Of a DNA stretch of 56,324 nucleotides, positions 18,107-27,527 are shown one piece after another. This DNA is from Azospirillum sp. TSH64 (GTDB lineage: Bacteria > Pseudomonadota > Alphaproteobacteria > Azospirillales > Azospirillaceae): positions 3,301,658 to 3,357,981 of the forward strand of contig NZ_LGQW01000015.1 in assembly GCF_003116035.1 (NCBI RefSeq). Reading direction: 5' to 3'. A model generated the notes under the pieces. The model ran no database searches and was not told the origin of the DNA. It saw only the letters and a program-made list of their open reading frames with translations. The first letter of the stretch is position 1, and each line of letters begins with the position of its first letter. A program made the translations under genes and the position numbers.

Positions 18107-19873
18107 ATGGCGACCCTGTTGGCCGTGATCGCAGCGGGCGATCTTACCACCCAGGCCGTTCTGGCGGCCGAGGCCCTGCGCAAGGCGGCGGCAAAGGCCG
18201 GCCACCGCATCCAGGTGGAGACTCGCACCAGCCTCGGCATCCAGTCTCCGCTCGACGCCGCCGCACTGTCCGCGGCTGACGGGCTGATGCTGGTCGGCAG
18301 CGGCGACTTCGACGACGGACGCTTCGCCGCGCTGAAGCGCAGCACCGCCTCGCTCGACGAGGTGCTGGGCAATCCCGCCGCCGTGCTGGAAAAGGCGTTG
18401 TCCACATCCTCCGCGTCTGCAACTGCGGCAGCCGGTCCACGCCGGATCGTCGCCATCACCTCCTGCCCGACGGGCATCGCCCACACCTTCATGGCGGCCG
18501 AGGGCATCCAGCAGGCGGCGACCGCGCTCGGCCACAAGGTCCGGGTGGAAACCCAGGGCTCCGTCGGTGCGCGCGACACCCTGACCGACGACGAAATCCG
18601 CGAGGCGGACGTCGTTCTGATCGCCGCCGACACCCAGATCGACCTGTCTCGCTTTGCCGGCAAGCGCGTGTTCCTCAGCGGCACCAAGCCCGCCATCAAC
18701 GACGGCAAGGCCCTGGTCAACCGTGCCCTGGCCGAGGCCAAGACCCATGGCGCCGCTGGCGGTGCGGTCCCGCTGGCCGATGCCGTCGCCGCCGGCAAGG
18801 CCGAGCGCTCGGCCCAGCGCACCGGCCCCTACAAGCACCTGATGACCGGCGTGTCGTTCATGCTGCCCTTCGTGGTGACGGGCGGCTTGCTGATCGCGCT
18901 GGCCTTCGCGCTGGGCGGCATCTACGTCTACGAGGAATCCAACGCCGGCACGCTGGGCTATGCCCTGTTCCAGATCGGCGCCAAGGGTGCCTTTGCCCTG
19001 ATGGTGCCGGCGCTGGCCGGCTACATCGCCTATTCCATCGCCGACCGTCCCGGCATCGCCCCCGGCATGGTCGGCGGCATGCTGGCCGGCAGCATCGGTG
19101 CCGGCTTTCTGGGTGGCATCGTCGCCGGATTCATCGCCGGCTACGGCACCGCCTTCCTCAACCGTCACATCAATCTGCACCGCAATTTGGAAGGGCTGAA
19201 GCCGGTCCTGATCCTGCCGTTGCTGGGCTCGCTGCTGACCGGACTTCTGATGATCTATGTCGTCGGCACCCCGGTCGCCGAGGCACTGGCCTGGATGAGC
19301 GCCTGGCTGAAAGGCATGCAGGGCAGCAGCGCCATCCTGCTCGGCCTGCTGATCGGGGCGATGATGGCCTTCGACATGGGCGGTCCGGTCAACAAGGCGG
19401 CCTACGCCTTCTCCACCGGCCTGATCGCCTCCCAGGTCTACACCCCGATGGCCGCCGCCATGGCCGCCGGCATGGTGCCGCCGCTGGGTCTGGCGCTCGC
19501 CACCAAGCTGTTCGCCGACCGCTTCACCGCGGAGGAGCGCGAGGCAGGCAACGCCGCCGCGGTCCTGGGCATCGCCTTCATCACCGAGGGCGCCATTCCC
19601 TTCGCCGCCCGCGATCCGCTGCGCGTCATCCCGGCGCTGATGCTCGGCGGTGCGCTGACCGGTGCGATGTCGATGGCCGTTGGTGCCGAGCTGAAGGTGC
19701 CGCATGGCGGCGTCTTCGTCCTGCCGATCCCCAACGCGGTGACGCATCTGCTCGGCTATGTGGTGGCTCTGGTGGTCGGCACGGTGGTGACCGCCGTCGC
19801 CCTGCGCATCCTGAAGAAGCCGGTCGCCGCAGCGCCGAAGCCGGTGGTCCAGCAGGCCGGCGCGCACGCCTGA
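18107..19873 (+). CDS. fruA: Fructose PTS permease, EIIB'-EIIB-EIIC
   Basis: This 588-residue inner-membrane permease takes up fructose and releases fructose 1-phosphate. Residues 1 to about 95 are a degenerate second EIIB-like domain (VIAAGDLTT where the active domain has ITSCPTGI). The active EIIB follows with phosphocysteine Cys120 in [12 protein letters not shown]. The EIIC domain runs from about 240 to 575 with eight to ten membrane segments and the conserved [11 protein letters not shown] and ITEGAIPFA motifs. AGGAGGAAA precedes the ATG. A strong intrinsic terminator follows 38 bases after the stop. Confidence 0.96.
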   Translation: MATLLAVIAAGDLTTQAVLAAEALRKAAAKAGHRIQVETRTSLGIQSPLDAAALSAADGLMLVGSGDFDDGRFAALKRSTASLDEVLGNPAAVLEKALSTSSASATAAAGPRRIVAITSCPTGIAHTFMAAEGIQQAATALGHKVRVETQGSVGARDTLTDDEIREADVVLIAADTQIDLSRFAGKRVFLSGTKPAINDGKALVNRALAEAKTHGAAGGAVPLADAVAAGKAERSAQRTGPYKHLMTGVSFMLPFVVTGGLLIALAFALGGIYVYEESNAGTLGYALFQIGAKGAFALMVPALAGYIAYSIADRPGIAPGMVGGMLAGSIGAGFLGGIVAGFIAGYGTAFLNRHINLHRNLEGLKPVLILPLLGSLLTGLLMIYVVGTPVAEALAWMSAWLKGMQGSSAILLGLLIGAMMAFDMGGPVNKAAYAFSTGLIASQVYTPMAAAMAAGMVPPLGLALATKLFADRFTAEEREAGNAAAVLGIAFITEGAIPFAARDPLRVIPALMLGGALTGAMSMAVGAELKVPHGGVFVLPIPNAVTHLLGYVVALVVGTVVTAVALRILKKPVAAAPKPVVQQAGAHA

Positions 19874-19911
19874 TCCCTATTCCTTTCCTCTCGGGCGTCC
19901 TCCCGAAACTG

Positions 19912-19951
19912 GCCCCTTTCCGCTTCCGCGGGGAGGGGCTTTCTTTTTCTC
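19912..19951 (+). terminator. Intrinsic terminator of the fructose operon
   Basis: Bases 19912-19923 pair fully with 19928-19939 (12 bp, two of them G-U) around a four-base TTCC loop. The tract TTTCTTTTTCT follows at once. This is the clearest terminator in the window. Confidence 0.88.
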
Positions 19952-20029
19952 TCCACCCGAAGAATCCGCGCCAGCTTTTGCGGTGCCGTCCGTGGGATCG
20001 GTCATGACATCGCCCGGAGTGACCGATCC

Positions 20030-20347
20030 ATGCTCGACGAAAAGCCTGATGTGATGCTCGGCAACATGCTTCTGCATGTGAACCTGTTGGCCCTTGGCAC
20101 GCTGATGACCAAGATGATGGCGGAGATGTTCCGCAAGGACGAGAATCCGGCCGGCAAGGCGGATGAATGGCTGCGCCTGTTCGAGGCGACCGCCGCGCAG
20201 ATGACCTTCGCCAACGAGACGCCGGAATGGAGCGACCTGACCGCGCAGGAATTCCGCGACGTGCTGATGCAGCACATCCACTGCGCCCGCGCCATGGCGC
20301 TGGGGGAGGACTGCGACCCGCGTGCCTATCTGCGCCACCACGGCTGA
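20030..20347 (+). CDS. Small uncharacterised soluble protein
   Basis: I do not recognise this 105-residue protein. It is methionine-rich near the N-terminus (MLDEKPDVMLGNMLLHVN) and predicted mostly helical, with several tryptophan/acidic turns (EWLRLF, ETPEWSDL) and no membrane segment or signal peptide. Coding is supported by GGAGTGA eight bases before the ATG and by codon use like its neighbours. It stands alone between the fructose terminator and the RTX gene. No function is proposed. Confidence 0.65.
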   Translation: MLDEKPDVMLGNMLLHVNLLALGTLMTKMMAEMFRKDENPAGKADEWLRLFEATAAQMTFANETPEWSDLTAQEFRDVLMQHIHCARAMALGEDCDPRAYLRHHG

Positions 20348-20478
20348 TCGGTGGCGACTGCCGTCCCAGTATTTACCCGTCATCTGCCCTCAGGCCGCCG
20401 CACCCTTCGGATGCCCGATCCTTCCATTCCCCCGATCACGGCCATGCGGCGTATTGCCCTATGAGCAATCTCGTCGGG

Positions 20479-20494
20479 TGTGATGGCCGTCACA
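20479..20494. promoter_or_regulatory. CRP/FNR-type binding site upstream of the RTX gene
   Basis: TGTGATGGCCGTCACA has the exact CRP consensus arrangement TGTGA-N6-TCACA. Its centre is 87 bases upstream of the RTX start codon and about 76 upstream of the likely transcription start if TATTAT (20551-20556) is the -10. That distance suits an activator site. Which CRP/FNR-family protein binds is unknown. Confidence 0.6.
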
Positions 20495-20527
20495 CGTCGC
20501 GGACACTCGCAAAAGCTATCATCCCTT

Positions 20528-20545
20528 TCACCTTTTTAAAGGTGA
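20528..20545. repeat. Near-palindrome just upstream of the RTX gene
   Basis: The 18 bases TCACCTTTTTAAAGGTGA are a palindrome with one mismatched central pair. It lies just before a TATTAT -10-like element at 20551-20556 and 29 bases before the start codon, so it is more likely an operator than a terminator; no T-run follows on either strand. Confidence 0.5.
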
Positions 20546-20573
20546 GATAGTATTATTCAATCGGGGGATGACA

Positions 20574-21089
20574 ATGTCGGTAGTTTTTGGGACTTCGGAA
20601 GCAGATTTCTTGCGTGGTACAGCCAATGACGACGAACTTCTGGGGCTGGAGGGCAACGATACACTATTCGGTGGAAATGGCGCAGATATCCTACGGGGGG
20701 GAGACGGAGACGACCGTCTCTACATCGATGCGGCCGATCTGCTGATCGGCGGGGGAGCCGGTGTCGACACAGTTGTCGTGCAGGGGATGGCCGGCCTCAC
20801 GCTGGATCTCGCCGCGACGGAAGTCGAGCGTGTCTATGGCAGCACTGGCGATGATGTGTTTGTGGCCACAAATGCGACCGCGGGTGTCTTCATCGATGGT
20901 CGAGACGGGAACGACACGATCACCGGCAGTGGCTTCAACGACCTTCTGCGTGGTGGTGCGGGTAACGATCTTCTCCAAGGCGGAGCCGGTGACGACACGC
21001 TTGTCGGTGGTGCCGGCTTCGACACGTTGTGGGGAGGGGAGGGGAGGGGAACGACCGCTTCTACATCAACGGCTACAGTGATTGGGTGA
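20574..21089 (+). CDS. RTX calcium-binding protein, N-terminal fragment (frame broken by a repeat)
   Basis: This is the first part of a secreted RTX (hemolysin-type calcium-binding) protein. The frame begins at the second of two close ATGs (20574), which has GGGGG six bases upstream. Nonapeptide repeats of the GGxGxDxLx type begin near residue 33 and recur at 42-50, 127-135 and 136-155. At base 21031 the reading frame enters (GGGGA)4 and afterwards reads unrelated Thr/Ser/Ala codons to a stop at 21087-21089. With three repeat units the frame would continue directly into the downstream fragment, so the two are one gene. RTX proteins are exported by type I secretion and fold on binding calcium; no such exporter is in the window. 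The DNA is visibly less GC-rich than its neighbours. Confidence 0.8.
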   Translation: MSVVFGTSEADFLRGTANDDELLGLEGNDTLFGGNGADILRGGDGDDRLYIDAADLLIGGGAGVDTVVVQGMAGLTLDLAATEVERVYGSTGDDVFVATNATAGVFIDGRDGNDTITGSGFNDLLRGGAGNDLLQGGAGDDTLVGGAGFDTLWGGEGRGTTASTSTATVIG

Positions 21090-21931
21090 ATGGTGGCGAC
21101 GGATACGACACCATTGTCGTGCAAGGTAGCGAACCCGTTTACATCGACATGAATGTTTCAAACATCGAACGTGCCTTCGGTGGGGTCGGGAATGATTACA
21201 TCTATAATGATTACGGTACGGTCGCCGTCGAGGTCAATGCAGGAGCAGGCAACGACTGGATGGTCGGAGGCTCCGCCAACGACACTCTGCGAGGCGGCGC
21301 CGGAAATGACTCCTTTGAGGGCGGGTCCGGTGCCGATGTGATCGTTGGTGGAGACGGTATTGATATGGCTTATTTTTCCCGTTCGGCTACAGGAGTTACA
21401 GTCAATCTAGGTACTGGCATTGGGAGTGGTGGAGATGCCGAAGGTGACCACCTAAGCGGGATCGAATTTATTCAAGGCTCTTATTACGCCGATACCCTGA
21501 TCGGAAACGCGACGGCCAACCGGTTGGAAGGATGGGAGGGCAACGACACCCTTTCTGGCGGTAAAGGCGACGACATCTTGATCGGAGGAAACGGCAGCGA
21601 TCTTCTGATCGGCGGCGCCGGCGCGGACGCTTTCCGTTTTTCGAGCTATGACAATGGCAACGACACCATTCAGGATTTCCAAAGCGGGGTGGATCGTATT
21701 GAAATCCTGGGCTGGTCGTACGGCGGTTTGCCTGACGGTGTGTTGAGTGCCGATCTGTTCGCACTGGACGCGCCAGCCGATGACAACGACCTATTCATCT
21801 TCAATACCACCACGGGCGTTCTATCCTATGATGCCGATGGCATTGGTTCCCGGGCAGGAGTCGCGATCGCTACGCTGAACGTCAGGACGCTGTCTGCTTC
21901 GAACATACTGTCGGTTCCCTTCGGATCATGA
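21029..21931 (+). CDS. RTX calcium-binding protein, C-terminal fragment
   Basis: This is the continuation of the RTX gene. The coordinates start at a GTG inside the repeat, which is unlikely to be a real start. It holds a second copy of a module found in the N-terminal fragment (GGEGNDRFYIN against GGDGDDRLYID; DTIVVQG against DTVVVQG), with a period of about 112 residues. More nonapeptides follow (GGAGNDSF, GWEGNDTLSGGKGDDILIGG). The end, GVLSYDADGIGSRAGVAIATL to SASNILSV, is the C-terminal pattern common in alphaproteobacterial RTX proteins secreted by type I systems. The restored protein would be 450 residues. There is no enzymatic domain, so it may be a surface or matrix protein. Confidence 0.8.
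   Translation: MGRGGEGNDRFYINGYSDWVNGGDGYDTIVVQGSEPVYIDMNVSNIERAFGGVGNDYIYNDYGTVAVEVNAGAGNDWMVGGSANDTLRGGAGNDSFEGGSGADVIVGGDGIDMAYFSRSATGVTVNLGTGIGSGGDAEGDHLSGIEFIQGSYYADTLIGNATANRLEGWEGNDTLSGGKGDDILIGGNGSDLLIGGAGADAFRFSSYDNGNDTIQDFQSGVDRIEILGWSYGGLPDGVLSADLFALDAPADDNDLFIFNTTTGVLSYDADGIGSRAGVAIATLNVRTLSASNILSVPFGS
21031..21050 (+). repeat. Pentanucleotide tandem repeat (GGGGA)4 inside the RTX coding region
   Basis: Four exact GGGGA units follow TTGT. Three units give Leu-Trp-Gly-Gly-Glu-Gly-Asn-Asp and an intact frame; four units shift it. Copy numbers divisible by three are therefore ON and others OFF, the logic of a slipped-strand contingency repeat. Four copies is short for a hypermutable tract, and a sequencing or assembly error is possible. 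Confidence 0.75.
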
Positions 21932-22021
21932 TGTTTTTCGATAGGTAGGGGGGTGGCGGCGCACAGATGCTTTGTGCGCATGACGATGTGCGCTGCCATG
22001 GCTTGGCGGGGCCGCATACCC

Positions 22022-22921
22022 TCATCGATATTCCGCTCGCCGCGCCAGCCCGTCCTTCAGGTGCCGGATCGCCGCATGCACTTTCGCCGGAACATGCCGC
22101 TTCTGCGGATAGACCGCCCACACCGCCGTATTGGGCGGCCGGTGGCGGTCCAGCAGGGAAACCAGCCGTCCCTCGGCCACCGGACCTCTCACATAATAGT
22201 CCGGCAATTGGCACAGCCCAAACCCGCGCAGTGCTGCGTCCAGCACCGAGAAGCCGCTGTTGCAGCGCCAGCGGCCCCGCGGCCGGAACAGCCAGTCTTG
22301 GCCGTTGTCGTCGAACAGCCAGTGGTCGGAGGTGCCGACCAAACACTGGTGGCCGCCGAGGCTGGTCAGGCTGTCCGGACTGCCGTGGCACTCCAGATAG
22401 GACGGGGCGGCGCACAGATGCATCACGCGCGGGGCGATGCGCGTCGCCACAAGGCTCGATTCGCTGAGGCGGCCGAGCCGGATCGCCAGATCGTAGCCTT
22501 CCTGCACCAGATCGAGCTGCCGGTTGGTCAGTTCCACCTCGATGCTCAGCTGCGGGTGGCGCTCCATGAGGTCGTTGATCAGCGGCATGACGAACTGCTC
22601 GCCATAGGCGGTGGCGCAGGTCATGCGCAGCACCCCCTTCACATCGCTGTCGCTGCCGCCCTGCAAGGCGCCCACCGCCAGGAAGGCGTCGTCGCGCTGC
22701 TCCGCAAGCCGCCGGCAGCGGGCGAGGAAGGCGCGCCCGCTCTCGGTCAGGCTGACCTTGCGGGTGGTGCGGTAGAACAACCGGGCCTGGAGCCGGTCCT
22801 CCAGCCGCGCCACGCTGCGGCTGACATGGGAGGAGGAGACGCGCAGCCGCTCCGCCGCCCGGGAGAAGCTGCCGGTTTCGGCCACCGCCATGAATTCGTC
22901 GATGCCGTCCCAGCCGCTCAT
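22022..22921 (-). CDS. LysR-family transcriptional regulator
   Basis: This 299-residue protein has the LysR winged helix-turn-helix at about residues 6-63 (GSFSRAAERLRVSSSHVSRSVARLE) and a type-2 periplasmic-binding effector domain. It belongs to the subgroup with an FYRTTRKVSLTESG wing, like CrgA/DsdC-type repressors of dehydrogenase genes. The second of two close ATGs (22921) is preferred because GGGAGA lies six bases upstream; the first ATG at 22927 touches that sequence. It diverges from the formaldehyde-detoxification genes, with inverted and tandem repeats in the shared interval, so it may regulate them. The effector is unknown. Confidence 0.88.
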   Translation of the reverse strand: MSGWDGIDEFMAVAETGSFSRAAERLRVSSSHVSRSVARLEDRLQARLFYRTTRKVSLTESGRAFLARCRRLAEQRDDAFLAVGALQGGSDSDVKGVLRMTCATAYGEQFVMPLINDLMERHPQLSIEVELTNRQLDLVQEGYDLAIRLGRLSESSLVATRIAPRVMHLCAAPSYLECHGSPDSLTSLGGHQCLVGTSDHWLFDDNGQDWLFRPRGRWRCNSGFSVLDAALRGFGLCQLPDYYVRGPVAEGRLVSLLDRHRPPNTAVWAVYPQKRHVPAKVHAAIRHLKDGLARRAEYR

Positions 22922-22999
22922 GGACATTCTCCCAGGGCCATTGGGCCATTATCCCCATACGGCAAAAATCTATTCCCGAAATCGCCGTTCTGGCAATGA

Positions 23000-24226
<1,227 letters not shown>

Positions 24227-24310
24227 GGTGACGCTGGCTCTTTCCCTCGCTCCCTTTATCTGGACCGGGGGAGGGAGCCTTCCGGCCATCGTTTTTCAAA
24301 AGGCGCTTCC

Positions 24311-25162
24311 ATGACCGATCCCCTGACCACCCTGTCGGAAACCCGCGTCTTCGGCGGCCGGTTGAAGCGGGTGCGGCACCAGTCCGCGGCGGTGGATTGC
24401 GAGATGACCTTCGCGATCTTCCTGCCGCCTCAGGTGGAGTCCGGCGCCGCGGTGCCGGTCTTCTACTGGCTGTCGGGACTGACCTGCACCGACGAGAATT
24501 TCACCCAGAAGGCCGGTGCCTTCCGCGTCGCGGCGGAGCTTGGCCTCGCCATCGTCGCTCCCGACACCAGCCCGCGCGGCGAGGGGGTGCCCGGCGACCC
24601 CGACAATTCCTGGGATTTCGGGCTCGGCGCCGGGTTCTATGTCGATGCGACCGAACAGCCCTGGGCGGGCCATTACCGGATGCACGACTATGTGACGCGG
24701 GAGTTGCCGGCGCTGATCGAGGCCAATTACCCGGTCACCGACAAGCGGTCGGTCGCAGGCCATTCGATGGGCGGGCATGGCGCGCTGGTCTGCGCGCTGA
24801 AACATCCGGGCTTCTACAAGGCGGTGTCGGCCTTCGCCCCCATCGTCAACCCGGCCGCGGTGCCCTGGGGCGAGAAGGCCTTTGGCCGTTATCTCGGCCC
24901 CGACCGCGACCGCTGGCTGGAGTGGGACGCCTGTGCGCTGATCGAGACTGCCACCGAGCGGCTGCCGATCCTGATCGACCAGGGTGACCGCGACGGCTTC
25001 TTGGAAGCGCAGCTGAAGCCGGAGACGCTGGTCGCTGCGGCGGAGGCGGTCGGTCACCCGGTGACGCTGCGGATGCAGCCGGGCTACGACCACAGCTACT
25101 TCTTCATCAGCACCTTCATCGAGGACCATCTGCGCCACCATGCGGCGGCGCTGCTGGCATGA
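24311..25162 (+). CDS. fghA: S-formylglutathione hydrolase
   Basis: This 283-residue alpha/beta hydrolase (esterase D family) cleaves S-formylglutathione to formate and glutathione, the second step after the dehydrogenase 84 bases upstream. The nucleophile is Ser152 in [11 protein letters not shown], the acid is Asp226 or Asp228 in DQGDRDG and the base is His261 in GYDHSYFF. The oxyanion-side motif [12 protein letters not shown] near residue 53 is typical of this family. Length is normal. The intergenic gap holds a 7-bp inverted repeat but no clear terminator, so the pair is probably cotranscribed. Confidence 0.95.
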   Translation: MTDPLTTLSETRVFGGRLKRVRHQSAAVDCEMTFAIFLPPQVESGAAVPVFYWLSGLTCTDENFTQKAGAFRVAAELGLAIVAPDTSPRGEGVPGDPDNSWDFGLGAGFYVDATEQPWAGHYRMHDYVTRELPALIEANYPVTDKRSVAGHSMGGHGALVCALKHPGFYKAVSAFAPIVNPAAVPWGEKAFGRYLGPDRDRWLEWDACALIETATERLPILIDQGDRDGFLEAQLKPETLVAAAEAVGHPVTLRMQPGYDHSYFFISTFIEDHLRHHAAALLA

Positions 25163-25173
25163 GATGCCGAACG

Positions 25174-25200
25174 GGCAGGTGGCAAAAGTCGCCCCCTGCC
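25174..25200. terminator. Hairpin between convergent genes
   Basis: GGCAGGTGGC pairs with GCCCCCTGCC around AAAAGTC, with one T-C mismatch. It sits between the stop of the formylglutathione hydrolase and the stop of the DUF1513 gene. It could stop transcription from both sides, but neither strand has a proper T-run. Confidence 0.42.
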
Positions 25201-25213
25201 TCGAGGCCTTCCG

Positions 25214-26359
25214 TCAGGCCACGCGCCGCGTCAGGTGGTTGTCCCACCGGAAGGCCGGCGCCTTGCGCTCCGGTCCCGCCTCGGCACTCGCCGAGACCGG
25301 CTCGATCACGCCGAGACCGCTGGTCGCCAGATAACCGTCGCCGTTCGGCGCCAGACCGCAACCGTCGGCCAGCGCGGTGGAGCCCAACCAAGCCCCGCTC
25401 GCCGCATCCCACAGCCCGATGATCCCGCCCATCGGTGAACTGGCTGCCACTGTTCTGCCGTCCGACGCCACGCTGCCGATATAGCCCTGCATGCGCGACA
25501 GCACATCTTCCGGCGTGTCGAACAGGCGGATCGCGCCGCCGGGACGGTGGGCGCCGGTCAGCGGCTGAAGCATGCCGATGGGCCGTTCGTCCTGCACGCC
25601 GAAGGCGATCCCGCCATCGTCCAGCAGGGCGATGTGGCGCATGCCGAGGTTGCCGTGCTCCTCCGGTAGCCGCACCTTGTCGAGCAGCTTGCCCGTCGCC
25701 GCCTCGACATAGGTCAGCGAGCTGTCCATGCTGTCGAGGTTCAGCTTGGCCCGGCCGGTGTCGGGGTGGGTGATGACGCCGCCGTTGGCGACCGCCAGCG
25801 TCGTGCCGTCGCGCATCAGGATCAACTCGTGCGGCCCCAGCCCATGGGTGGGGATGGCGCCGATGCGGCGGTAATTGTCGGTGGCGTCATAGATGCCGAT
25901 GGCGCCCTCTTCGCGCGGCACATCGTCCTCGGCAACGAAGAGGGTGCGACCGTCGGCCGAATAGTCTCCATGGCCGGTGAAGCGGCGGTCGTCCGGCGCC
26001 CGCACCACCGGGCCGGGGGTGCCGTCCGCCAGCGACAGCGTCTGGAACCAGCGGCCGGGCCGGCGGGCGAAGACGGCGGCCTCCGCCATGCCGGGCCGGG
26101 GCATGATGCCATGGGCGCGGCCGGGGGTGGCGGTGGTGAACAGCACCTTGCCGGTGCGGTCGAGTGCGGCGACGCCGAAGCTCGGCTCCGCCCCGGTGGT
26201 GGCATAGGCGTTGAGGTAGAGCGTGTCGGCGTCGGCGGCATGGGCCTTGCCCCTCAGCACCGCCAGCAGCCCACCCGACAGGCCGGCGCCCGAGAGCACG
26301 CGCCCACCGAAAACCCTCCCGGCCAGCAGACTCAGGATGTTCCTGCGGTCGACCGCCAT
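25214..26359 (-). CDS. DUF1513-family protein of the imelysin iron operon
   Basis: This 381-residue protein has a twin-arginine-like leader (DRRNILSLLAG, then a hydrophobic run to about residue 42, AHAAD), so it is probably periplasmic. The body shows repeated blade-like segments (GHGDYSADGRTLFVAEDD, MRHIALLDDGGIAFGVQDE), consistent with a beta-propeller. DUF1513 genes are regularly found next to imelysin and di-haem DUF1111 genes, as here; their biochemical role is unknown. It starts two bases after the stop of the second imelysin gene and ends the operon. Confidence 0.85.
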   Translation of the reverse strand: MAVDRRNILSLLAGRVFGGRVLSGAGLSGGLLAVLRGKAHAADADTLYLNAYATTGAEPSFGVAALDRTGKVLFTTATPGRAHGIMPRPGMAEAAVFARRPGRWFQTLSLADGTPGPVVRAPDDRRFTGHGDYSADGRTLFVAEDDVPREEGAIGIYDATDNYRRIGAIPTHGLGPHELILMRDGTTLAVANGGVITHPDTGRAKLNLDSMDSSLTYVEAATGKLLDKVRLPEEHGNLGMRHIALLDDGGIAFGVQDERPIGMLQPLTGAHRPGGAIRLFDTPEDVLSRMQGYIGSVASDGRTVAASSPMGGIIGLWDAASGAWLGSTALADGCGLAPNGDGYLATSGLGVIEPVSASAEAGPERKAPAFRWDNHLTRRVA

Positions 26360-26361
26360 CG

Positions 26362-27477
26362 TCAGTCTCCGTCCAATTCGTTGAAGCCGAGAGTGATGTC
26401 CAGCAGCGGCGCCAGCGTGCCCAGCATCTCCACCCGCGCCGCCTTGACCAACCGCAGCGCGCTCTCGGTCTTCTTGCGGGCGGCGGGATCGGTGACCGCC
26501 TTGTTCAGCGGGCCGGGGACCGCCTCGACAGCGCTGATGGCGGAGGCGAAACTTTCATCGATGGCTTGCTTGGCGGTGGCGCCGTCGTCGTTGGCGGGCA
26601 GCAGCGAGACGAAGCCCGGACCGCCATGCTCGCCCATCAGCAGGGCGCGCAGCCCCTCCAGGTTCAGCACGACATTGCGCAGCGACCGGCCGCTGCGCAG
26701 CGCCTCCACCACCGTCGGCTTGGCATCCTCGATGCTCGTGCCGAGCGGCGCCATCAGCTTCTGGTCGATCACCACCTGCATCGCGGTGATGGCGGAGGCA
26801 TAGAGCGTGTTCACGGCTTCGGACGCGGTCGGACCGAGCACGGTCGCCTGCCCGGCGGCGAGCGGCGCCTCCAACTCCTTCCAGCCGTCGCCCGCATCGG
26901 TGGCGATGGCGGCGACGTTGCGGGCGGCGGCGGCGGCGAGCCTGGCGCGGTACTGCTTGGCATCGCTGCCGGTGAATCCGTCGGCGGTGACGCCCTCATC
27001 GAACAGCAGCCGCTCCAGCACGGTCAGCCCCTGGACGGCCGCACTCTGGCGGGCCAGCGCGCCGGGCTCCAGCAGCTTGGGGTCATGGTCGCGCAGGATC
27101 TGGCCGATCTGGCGCTGGACCACGCCGGGCCGTTCCGGCCAGAACGACATGCGGTCGGCCCGCAGATTCATGGTCAGCGGACCGGGGCGCAGATGCTGCA
27201 CGGCGGCCCAACCGTCGGTAACCTTGAAATGGGCGGCGCGCGCCTCCTCAAGCCCGGCGGCGGTGGGGCCGGCGGCGAAGCGGTCGAGCGTATCGGCATA
27301 GGCGGTGGCTGCTGCCACCAGCGCATCGAAGCGGGGCAGGGCATGGGTGCGGACCATGCCGCCCAGGAAGGCGGCATCCTTGTCCGACTGGCGGGCGGCG
27401 AAGGCCGGCGTCCGCGGCAGCAGGGCCGCCACGGCGGCGGCGGCCGACATCAGTCCCAGCACTATGCGGCGTCGCAT
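26362..27477 (-). CDS. Imelysin-family periplasmic protein, second copy
   Basis: This 371-residue protein has a signal peptide (MRRRIVLGLM through AFA, cleavage near residue 28) and is helical throughout. It belongs to the imelysin/peptidase M75 family of iron-regulated periplasmic proteins. The signature GxHxxE of the family reads G150-L-T-V-L-E155 here: the His is replaced by Thr, whereas the operon's other imelysin keeps it. A duplicated internal helix bundle is suggested by the matching second half. AGAAGGGA lies before the ATG at 27477; an upstream in-frame start would destroy the signal peptide. Role in iron handling is by family and context. Confidence 0.85.
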   Translation of the reverse strand: MRRRIVLGLMSAAAAVAALLPRTPAFAARQSDKDAAFLGGMVRTHALPRFDALVAAATAYADTLDRFAAGPTAAGLEEARAAHFKVTDGWAAVQHLRPGPLTMNLRADRMSFWPERPGVVQRQIGQILRDHDPKLLEPGALARQSAAVQGLTVLERLLFDEGVTADGFTGSDAKQYRARLAAAAARNVAAIATDAGDGWKELEAPLAAGQATVLGPTASEAVNTLYASAITAMQVVIDQKLMAPLGTSIEDAKPTVVEALRSGRSLRNVVLNLEGLRALLMGEHGGPGFVSLLPANDDGATAKQAIDESFASAISAVEAVPGPLNKAVTDPAARKKTESALRLVKAARVEMLGTLAPLLDITLGFNELDGD

Positions 27478-27527
27478 ACGATCAATCCCTTCTGCCTTTG
27501 ACGTGGAGCGAACCCCCCGCCCTTCCT

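Noticed and set aside
18085..18110. A tRNA T-arm-like sequence on the minus strand (GGGTTCGAGCCC) between fruK and fruA.
   Set aside because: No acceptor, D-arm or anticodon arm can be folded around it. It is better read as a small GC hairpin before the fruA ribosome site.
20167..20550. A second frame over the small protein at 20030-20347.
   Set aside because: It lacks a ribosome site, is arginine/histidine-rich and runs through the RTX promoter region.
24249..24278. Seven-base inverted repeat between the dehydrogenase and the formylglutathione hydrolase as a terminator.
   Set aside because: Short stem, 16-base loop and no T-run; the two genes form one pathway and are probably cotranscribed.
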